From JASHVB01 sp049522565 (GTDB lineage Bacteria > Pseudomonadota > Alphaproteobacteria > Acetobacterales > Acetobacteraceae): DNA of 19,382 bases. The translations under genes and the position numbers were made by a program. Of the stretch, positions 13,904 to 19,382 are shown one piece after another (the stretch's first letter is position 1; the number at the start of each line of letters is the position of its first letter). The notes beneath the pieces are model-generated. The model had not been told where the DNA came from, ran no database searches, and saw nothing but the letters and a program-made list of their open reading frames with translations. The stretch spans positions 1 to 19,382 of the forward strand of contig JBEKNT010000084.1 of assembly GCA_049522565.1 (NCBI GenBank). The letters are read 5' to 3'.

Positions 13904-15558
13904 GCAACGCGCGCACCCGGATCCTTGTCGTGGATGACGACGATGGCGGGCGTTACCTGAAGACGCACATCCTCAGAAAGAGCGGCTACGCGGTCATCGA
14001 GGCTGCCAACGGTCGCGTCGCGCTGGAGCAATGCCGAGACTCCGCGCCGGACCTGGTCTTGCTCGATGTCGTCCTGCCCGACGTCAGCGGTATCGAAATC
14101 TGCCGGCAGATCAAGGCGACTTTCCCCGGCATCCCGGTGCTGCAAACCTCCGCGGCGATCACCAGCGCGCATGACCGCGCATTGTCACTGGTGGGCGGCG
14201 CCGACGCCTTTTTGATCGAACCGATCGAGCCGGAAGAATTGATCGCCACCGCGAAAGCCTTGCTGCGGATGCGTGCCGCGGAGCAAGCGCTGCGGCGGAT
14301 GAACGAAACCCTGGAGAACGCGGTCGCCGAACGGACGCGCGAACTCACCGACGCCTATCTGCGGCTGGAAGTAGAGACAGCAGAGCGGCGCAACGCCGAG
14401 GAGATGCTGTGGCACACCCAGAAGCTTGACGCGGTCGGCCAGCTCACCGGCGGCATTGCCCACGACTTCAACAATCTGCTTGCGGTGATCGTCGCCAGTC
14501 TGGAAATGATCCACACCGCACTGGGCAGCCAGCAGGAGGTGCCGCGCGGCAAGATCCTGCGCCTCCTGAAGACGGCCGAAGCGGCGACGGATCGTGGCGC
14601 CAAGCTGACCAAGCAACTGCTTGCCTTTGCCCGGCGCAGCACATTGCGACCCGAAGTCGTGGCGCTCGACGCGGCGATCGTCGCCTGCGAGCCGTTCCTG
14701 CGCCGCGCGCTCGGCGAGGCCGTCACGTTCCGAATGACGTTCGCGCCTGGACTATGGCCGTGCCGCATCGATCCCGTGCAATTCGAGGCAGCCCTGCTCA
14801 ACCTCGTGGTCAACGCGCGCGACGCCATGCCTGGTGGCGGCGATCTGGAGATCGCGACCGGCAATGTAACGATCGACCCAGCCATGGCGCAACGATCCGC
14901 GGGCCTGACCGCGGGCGATCATGTTTGCCTCCGGATCAGCGACACCGGAACGGGCATGGACCCCGATGTTGCCAAGCGGGCATTCGAGCCGTTCTTCACC
15001 ACCAAGGAGGTCGGCAAGGGGACGGGTCTCGGCCTCAGTCAGGTGTATGGCTTCGTCAAGCAATCGGAAGGTCATGTCGCCATCGATACGGAGCAGGGGC
15101 GGGGGACCAGCTTCCTGCTGTATTTGCCGCGCTGCGAGCCGCCGGCGGCGGTGTCCGACACGCCGTCCGTCAGCGCCGAGACCACGCCGACCGGCACGGA
15201 AACCGTGCTGGTGGTCGAAGACAATCCCGATGTACGCGCGCTTGCCACGGCCACGATCAGCGGTCTCGGTTATCGGGTGTTGGCGGCGTCGAACGGGCCG
15301 GCGGCGCTTGATATCCTGCGGCAGGAAGGCAGCATCGATTTGCTGTTCAGCGACGTGGTACTGCCGGACGGCATGAACGGCTTCGAACTCGTCCACAAGG
15401 CGCGCACCATGCGCAACGGGCTGCGGGCGCTGATGACGTCGGGTTATGCGAATATCCACCGGCCCGGCAGCGATCGTCCAGATGTGCCGCTGCTGCTGAA
15501 GCCGTATCGGCGCGATGAACTGGCCGAACGCATCCGGCTCGCGCTCGATCGGACCTAG
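13900..15558 (+). CDS. Receiver-histidine kinase-receiver hybrid, operon end
   Basis: A 552-residue cytoplasmic hybrid kinase. Receiver 1 (about 5-125) has LVVDDDD and phosphoacceptor Asp56 (VLLDVVLPDVSG), but the usual Lys is Glu107 (AFLIEPIEPEEL), so its response to phosphate may be altered. A coiled coil (about 127-170) follows, then HisKA with LTGGIAHDFNNLL (phosphoacceptor His188), and HATPase with NLVVNARDAMPGGG, SDTGTGMDP, FFTTKEVGKGTGLGLSQVYG. Receiver 2 (about 435-550) has LVVEDNPD, Asp485 (FSDVVLPDG), Ser/Thr in MTSGYA, and Lys534. ATGA overlap with the preceding gene (13,900-13,903). Likely the terminal kinase of the relay, able to pass phosphate via its own or the separate receiver. 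No DNA-binding output domain is present. Confidence 0.93.
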   Translation: MSNARTRILVVDDDDGGRYLKTHILRKSGYAVIEAANGRVALEQCRDSAPDLVLLDVVLPDVSGIEICRQIKATFPGIPVLQTSAAITSAHDRALSLVGGADAFLIEPIEPEELIATAKALLRMRAAEQALRRMNETLENAVAERTRELTDAYLRLEVETAERRNAEEMLWHTQKLDAVGQLTGGIAHDFNNLLAVIVASLEMIHTALGSQQEVPRGKILRLLKTAEAATDRGAKLTKQLLAFARRSTLRPEVVALDAAIVACEPFLRRALGEAVTFRMTFAPGLWPCRIDPVQFEAALLNLVVNARDAMPGGGDLEIATGNVTIDPAMAQRSAGLTAGDHVCLRISDTGTGMDPDVAKRAFEPFFTTKEVGKGTGLGLSQVYGFVKQSEGHVAIDTEQGRGTSFLLYLPRCEPPAAVSDTPSVSAETTPTGTETVLVVEDNPDVRALATATISGLGYRVLAASNGPAALDILRQEGSIDLLFSDVVLPDGMNGFELVHKARTMRNGLRALMTSGYANIHRPGSDRPDVPLLLKPYRRDELAERIRLALDRT

Positions 15559-15581
15559 TGTTCTGACTCTAGCGTTGGTTG

Positions 15582-15703
15582 CCCGGCCTCAGGTGTCATT
15601 GCGAGAAGCGCAGCGACGAAGCAATCCCCCGCCTGACGAAGCACGAGCGGCTCGTCAGGCGGGGGATTGCTTCGCTTCGCTCGCAATGACTGCGTAGGCC
15701 GGG
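15582..15703. repeat. GTCATTGCGAG-type inverted repeat element
   Basis: Left arm 15,595-15,639 (GTCATTGCGAG...CCCCCGCCTGACGA) pairs with right arm 15,652-15,690 (TCGTCAGGCGGGGG...CTCGCAATGAC) around a 12-base loop; the left arm has about six extra bases. Outer CCCGGCCT (15,582) and AGGCCGGG (15,696) extend the symmetry. This GTCATTGCGAG...GAAGCAATCC family is common in proteobacterial intergenic DNA. It lies between the kinase operon and the hydantoinase gene and could also end transcription. Confidence 0.85.
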
Positions 15704-15792
15704 GGCGCCGGACCGGCAGGATCACCGCAACCCTTGGCGGCCAGCGGCGGGCATAGTCAACTGCGGCACGGAATGACGGATATGGTCGCACC

Positions 15793-17874
15793 ATGAGCCT
15801 GCGCATCGGCATCGATATCGGCGGCACCTTCACCGACTTGGTCGCCATCGATGGCGACGGGCGCGTGCGCACGCACAAGACCGCCTCCACACCGCACGAC
15901 TATGGCGAGGGCATCGTGGACGGCCTGCGTGCCCTGCTGACGAACGGCGCGGTGGTGAGCGAGGTCCTGCACGGCACCACCGTAGGCTCGAACACGGTGC
16001 TGGAGGGGAAGGGCGCGCGCACCGGCCTGATCACCACGAAGGGCTTTCGCGACATCCTGGAAATCCGCGACCTGCGCATGCCGGTGCTGTACGACCTGCA
16101 CTGGACCAAGCCGCGCGCGCTGGTGGAGCGTCGCCTGCGTCTGGAGGTCATCGAGCGACTGCGCCCGGACGGCTCGGTTTCGGTGCCGCTGGACATGCCC
16201 AGCGTGGACGCCGCCATCGCCATGCTGCGCAGGGAGAACGTTCAGAGCGTGGCGATCTGCCTGCTGCATTCCTACGCCAACCCGGCGCACGAGCGCGCGG
16301 TGGCCGAGCATGTGCGCGCGGCGCTGCCCGACATCGCCATTTCTATCAGCCACGAGATCCTGCCCGAGATCAAGGAATACCCGCGCACCAGCACGACGGT
16401 GATCAACGCCTATGTGCAGCCGGTGGTGCGTGCCTACATCACCGCGCTGGATGCGCGGCTGCGCGCGCTGGGCATCGCGGCGGGGCTGCAATTGATGCAG
16501 TCGAACGGCGGACTCGCCTCGGCCGCGTTCGCCGCCGCCGCCCCGGCGCACATCATCGAAAGCGGTCCGGCGGCCGGCGTGGTCGGCGGCGCGGCGCTGG
16601 CGCGGCGGCTGCACGAACCGCGCCTGATCACCTTCGACATGGGCGGCACCACCGCCAAGGCCGGCCTGGTGGAAGACGGCGAAGTGCTGCGCAGCGAAGC
16701 GATCGAGGTGGGCGGCGGCGTCATGGTCGGATCGCGCCTGTTGGTGGGCGCCGGCTACATGCTGAAGCTGCCGGCGATCGACCTGGCCGAGGTGGGCGCG
16801 GGTGGCGGCTCGATCTGCCGGCTGGACCCGGCCGGCGCGCCAAAGGTCGGGCCGGACAGCGCGGGCGCCGATCCCGGGCCGGTGTGTTACGGCCGCGGCG
16901 GCACCGCGCCGACCATCACCGATTGCAATCTCGTGCTCGGCTATCTGGATCCGGGTGGCCTGGTCGGCGGCGCATTGAAGGTCGATGTCGCGGCAGCCCG
17001 CGCGGCGATCGTCCGCGACCTGGCGGAGCCGTTGCATTGTTCGGTGGAGGCGGCGGCGTTCGGCATGCTGCGGCTGGCCTCGGCGACGATGATGCGGGCG
17101 ATCCGCGCGGTGTCGGTCGAGCGCGGGCGCGATCCGCGGCAATTCACCCTGCTGGCGTTCGGCGGTAACGGGCCGCTGTTCGCCGCCGGCATCGCCGCGG
17201 AGCTTGGCATCACCCGGGTGATCGTGCCGCCGATGCCCGGATTGTTCAGCGCCTTCGGGCTGCTGCTGGCGGACGCGGAGCACCACGCGACGCAAAGCCT
17301 GCGCACGCGGCTGGATCACGCCGATCCGGCGCAGATCGCCGCTGTGCTCGCGTCATTGGCGGATGCCGGCGCGCGTCACTTGGCACGCGACGGCTTTCCG
17401 CCCGAGCGGCAAAGCTTTCGCCGCGCCGCGTCGGCCCGCTATGTCGGGCAGTCGAGCGAGATCGACGTGCCGCTGCCGGCGTTTTCTCCCGGGCAGGATC
17501 CCGCCGCCGATGCCGCAATGCTGCTGGCGTGCCTGCCGACGCTGTTCGCGACAGAGCATGAGCGGACCTACGGATTTCGTGCGCCGGAAGACGAGCCGGT
17601 GGAACTGATCGGCCTGTCCGTCATTGCGCGCGGCTCGCCGGAACGGCCGCGCCTGCCGAAGCGTATCCCGCCCGCCACGGCCGATGTTCCGCGCCGCCGC
17701 CGCATCTGGCTGCCCGATGCCGGTTGGGTCGATACGCCGGTCATGGATCGTGCCGCGCTGTCGATGCCACGCACCGGCCCGCTGATCGTCCAGGAGTACG
17801 ACGCCACCTGCCTGGTGCCGCGTGGCGCGACGGCGGCGCTCGATGCGTTCGGAAGTCTTCGCCTGTCATTGTGA
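15793..17874 (+). CDS. hyuA: Hydantoinase/oxoprolinase family protein, subunit A (HyuA-type)
   Basis: A 693-residue protein of the ATP-dependent hydantoinase/5-oxoprolinase A family, actin-like ATPase fold. Phosphate-binding motifs are visible: GIDIGGTFTDLVAIDGDG at residues 6-23, ITFDMGGTTAKAGLVEDGEV from about residue 279, and VGAGGGSI at about 333. LHGTTVGSNTVLEGKGAR and MQSNGGLASAAFAAAAPAHI are also family blocks. The A subunit activates the cyclic amide with ATP; the B subunit usually completes hydrolysis. No B-subunit gene is adjacent, so the substrate is unknown. ATG 15,793 begins right at the conserved block. The last codons and TGA lie in a repeat (17,863 on). Unfused, unlike eukaryotic oxoprolinase. 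Confidence 0.92.
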   Translation: MSLRIGIDIGGTFTDLVAIDGDGRVRTHKTASTPHDYGEGIVDGLRALLTNGAVVSEVLHGTTVGSNTVLEGKGARTGLITTKGFRDILEIRDLRMPVLYDLHWTKPRALVERRLRLEVIERLRPDGSVSVPLDMPSVDAAIAMLRRENVQSVAICLLHSYANPAHERAVAEHVRAALPDIAISISHEILPEIKEYPRTSTTVINAYVQPVVRAYITALDARLRALGIAAGLQLMQSNGGLASAAFAAAAPAHIIESGPAAGVVGGAALARRLHEPRLITFDMGGTTAKAGLVEDGEVLRSEAIEVGGGVMVGSRLLVGAGYMLKLPAIDLAEVGAGGGSICRLDPAGAPKVGPDSAGADPGPVCYGRGGTAPTITDCNLVLGYLDPGGLVGGALKVDVAAARAAIVRDLAEPLHCSVEAAAFGMLRLASATMMRAIRAVSVERGRDPRQFTLLAFGGNGPLFAAGIAAELGITRVIVPPMPGLFSAFGLLLADAEHHATQSLRTRLDHADPAQIAAVLASLADAGARHLARDGFPPERQSFRRAASARYVGQSSEIDVPLPAFSPGQDPAADAAMLLACLPTLFATEHERTYGFRAPEDEPVELIGLSVIARGSPERPRLPKRIPPATADVPRRRRIWLPDAGWVDTPVMDRAALSMPRTGPLIVQEYDATCLVPRGATAALDAFGSLRLSL

Positions 17875-17968
17875 GGCGCGTAAGCGACGCGGCCATCGCC
17901 TGCCTGACGAGCCGCAATCGCGCATCCCGCCGGCGATGGCTGCGTTGCTACGCCCCTGGCAATGACAG
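17863..17968. repeat. Diverged GTCATTG-type inverted repeat over hyuA 3' end
   Basis: Left arm 17,863-17,900 (CTGTCATTGTGAGGCGCGTA...GCCATCGCC) is mostly the reverse complement of right arm 17,932-17,968 (GGCGATGGCTGCG...CAATGACAG). It is related to the element at 15,582 but more diverged. It overlaps the final hyuA codons and lies 8 bases from the convergent hydrolase stop. Confidence 0.75.
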
Positions 17969-17976
17969 TGCTCACG

Positions 17977-18840
17977 CTATGCCAGCAGCCGCACCTGCCG
18001 CGTCAGCAGCCCGTCCGCGTCGCGCAATTCGTGCACGATGGTGAAGTGGTTCGCGCCCGGCACCGGGATCAGCACGCCCGGCGCATGCGCCGCCGCGCGA
18101 TACGCATGCAGGTCGCGGCTATCGGACACCAGGGGGGGCAGCTCCGCCGTGCCGTAGGCGATCGCCAGCGGCTTCCGCACCACCGGCAGGCGTAGCGGCG
18201 ACAGCGCGACGATTTCCGCGTCGCTCAGCCGTAGCTTGTCGTTCAACTCGGTGTCGCGGATCGGGCCCAGCTCGAACAGGCCGGAGATCGCCAGGCCGGC
18301 ACTGACGCGCTCATGGCCGAGACACATTGCCGTCAGATGCCCGCCGGCCGACCAACCCGACAGCACCACTGGACCAGAGATGCCATGCGCCGGCCCGTGC
18401 GCCGCCAGCCAATCGAGCGCGGCGTTGATCTCGGCGGTGATCTCGGTCAGCGATGCGTCCGGTGCCAGCGTGTAGCCGGGCAGCGCCCCCGCCCAGCCAT
18501 GCGCGTACGGCCCGGCGATCAGGTTGGCAAACTGGTCCGCGCTGTTGCGCTGCCAGTAGCCGCCGTGGATGAACACCAGGCACGGCGCGTGCGGATCGGC
18601 CGCCGGGAACAGGTCCCAGGTGTTGCGTTCGCGCGGGCCGTAGCGCAGGTCCAGGTGCTGGGGGTGCGCGGCGCGAAACGCCGCGGAGGCCGCCGCCCGC
18701 GCCGCATTCAATGCAGCGCTGTCGGCGACCGCCGCGACGTTGTTGTACGCCGCGTCGCGCGCGGCGCGGCTCATCGCTCCCCAGTTCATGCGCGCGCCAT
18801 GCGGGTTGGAAATGCCATCCGAAATCTGCACCGTGGTCAT
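17977..18840 (-). CDS. Alpha/beta hydrolase, arylformamidase-like
   Basis: A 287-residue alpha/beta hydrolase. The oxyanion motif HGGYWQ is at 92-97, the nucleophile elbow SGWSAGG puts Ser164 at the active site, and GANHFTIV gives His265; the acid may be Asp240 or a nearby residue. HGGYWQ with an N-terminal MNWGAMSRAARDAAYNN segment is typical of bacterial kynurenine formamidase-like and carboxylesterase proteins. Formamidase activity is possible, but no tryptophan-catabolism genes are beside it, so the substrate is open. ATG 18,840 is used: AGG lies about 4 bases before it, while the frame upstream (to 18,903) looks non-coding. A later ATG at 18,789 lacks a ribosome site. Convergent with hyuA; stop TAG at 17,977. 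Confidence 0.88.
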   Translation of the reverse strand: MTTVQISDGISNPHGARMNWGAMSRAARDAAYNNVAAVADSAALNAARAAASAAFRAAHPQHLDLRYGPRERNTWDLFPAADPHAPCLVFIHGGYWQRNSADQFANLIAGPYAHGWAGALPGYTLAPDASLTEITAEINAALDWLAAHGPAHGISGPVVLSGWSAGGHLTAMCLGHERVSAGLAISGLFELGPIRDTELNDKLRLSDAEIVALSPLRLPVVRKPLAIAYGTAELPPLVSDSRDLHAYRAAAHAPGVLIPVPGANHFTIVHELRDADGLLTRQVRLLA

Positions 18841-18970
18841 GACCTGGCTACCGATTGTGGATCGGAGCCTATCACGGCGAATCCAAGGCCGCCAAAGACG
18901 CACAGGTGAGGAAAGCGCGAGCAGAGTGTGCCGCCCCGGTCACCCTTACCGTCGGTGCTCTCGCATCTCG

Positions 18971-18999
18971 ACCCCTCCCGCGCGCAGCGCGGGAGGGGT
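18971..18999. terminator. Perfect 13-pair hairpin after clpB
   Basis: ACCCCTCCCGCGC (18,971-18,983), loop GCA, then GCGCGGGAGGGGT: a perfect stem. It lies 11 bases past the clpB stop. No U-run follows on the minus strand, so it is not a standard intrinsic terminator. It resembles the hairpin at 6,724 and may be a dispersed repeat. Confidence 0.6.
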
Positions 19000-19010
19000 T
19001 TACCGGGCGG

Positions 19011-19382
19011 TTACGCCGCTTCCGCCAACTGGCCGTTGATCCGCAGACCCTCGGTGCCGGCCGAGATATGCACCGTCTCGCCCTCCCGCACCGAGCCTTC
19101 CAGGATCATCTGCGCCAGCGGGTTCTGCAGATTGCGCTGGATCACCCGCTTCAACGGCCGCGCGCCATAGGTGCTGTCGTAGCCTTCGCTCGCCAGCCAT
19201 TCCAGCGCGCTGCGGTCCAGCTCCAGACCAATCTTGCGATCCGCCAGCAGCTTGCGCAGGTGCTCCAACTGGATCGACACGATCGCCGCCATGTCGGCCC
19301 GCTGCAGCCGGCGGAACAGGATGATCTCATCCAGCCGGTTGAGGAACTCCGGCCGGAAATGCGCGCGCACGATGCGCATCAC
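19011..19382 (-). CDS. clpB: ClpB chaperone, C-terminal part (5' end outside window)
   Basis: The last 123 residues of the ATP-dependent protein disaggregase ClpB (with DnaK it rescues aggregated proteins). VMRIVRAHFRPEFLNRLDEI is a near-diagnostic block of the second AAA+ domain (arginine-finger region), and GYDSTYGARPLKRVIQRNLQ holds the sensor-2 arginine (GAR). The tail NPLAQMILEGSVREGETVHI is the usual end of the D2 small domain. The stop TAA is at 19,011. Full ClpB is about 860 residues, so about 740 lie beyond the right edge. The frame is open to the boundary, so there is no sign of damage in this part. Confidence 0.95.
   Translation of the reverse strand: MMRIVRAHFRPEFLNRLDEIILFRRLQRADMAAIVSIQLEHLRKLLADRKIGLELDRSALEWLASEGYDSTYGARPLKRVIQRNLQNPLAQMILEGSVREGETVHISAGTEGLRINGQLAEAA

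Noticed and set aside
15757..17319. 520-residue open frame on the minus strand
   Set aside because: Antisense to hyuA, His/Arg/Gln-rich, with no recognisable motif.
1..19382. CRISPR array or tRNA/rRNA genes
   Set aside because: No regularly spaced direct repeats and no tRNA-like cloverleaf or rRNA sequence was recognised.

Overview
The window is GC-rich, gene-dense bacterial DNA. DnaE1, ClpB, a cupin, a hydantoinase-type ATPase and hybrid histidine kinases, together with GC-biased codon use, suggest an alphaproteobacterium, probably Acetobacteraceae-like. The family assignment is inference from protein style and was not tested by a search.

Left part (1-2,650) is a patchwork of small toxin-antitoxin (TA) modules and broken genes. 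It holds parDE on the minus strand (parE runs off the left edge), a plus-strand XRE antitoxin whose toxin survives only as a C-terminal scrap, a TIR-domain gene without its N-terminal half, and an intact vapBC pair with PIN-domain catalytic acids. Next to it is the housekeeping gene dnaE (2,692-6,144), whose catalytic aspartates fall at residues 401, 403 and 555.

The middle-left part (6,150-8,520) is sparse. It holds a two-helix membrane protein, a 67-residue unknown protein, a cupin, and two long intergenic stretches with GC-rich hairpins and a palindromic repeat.

The centre (8,521-15,558) is the most interesting region. Six tightly packed plus-strand genes encode an RsbR-type sensor, RsbS, the kinase RsbT, a fusion of an RsbT-like ATPase with an RsbX/SpoIIE phosphatase domain, a hybrid kinase fused to another RsbT-like ATPase and two receivers, and a receiver-kinase-receiver hybrid. 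A single-domain response regulator is divergently transcribed. This looks like a stressosome (RsbR/S/T) whose likely output is phosphorelay signalling, because no sigma factor, RsbV, RsbW or RsbU is present in the window. The likely logic is that the RsbR/RsbS scaffold holds RsbT. A signal lets RsbT phosphorylate the STAS proteins and leave, the phosphatase resets them, and the free or RsbT-like modules act on the kinases.

The right part has a hydantoinase/oxoprolinase A-type gene (15,793-17,874) with a dispersed GTCATTG-type inverted repeat on each side; the downstream copy supplies its last codons and stop. An alpha/beta hydrolase of the arylformamidase-like HGGYWQ type and the 3' end of clpB follow on the minus strand.
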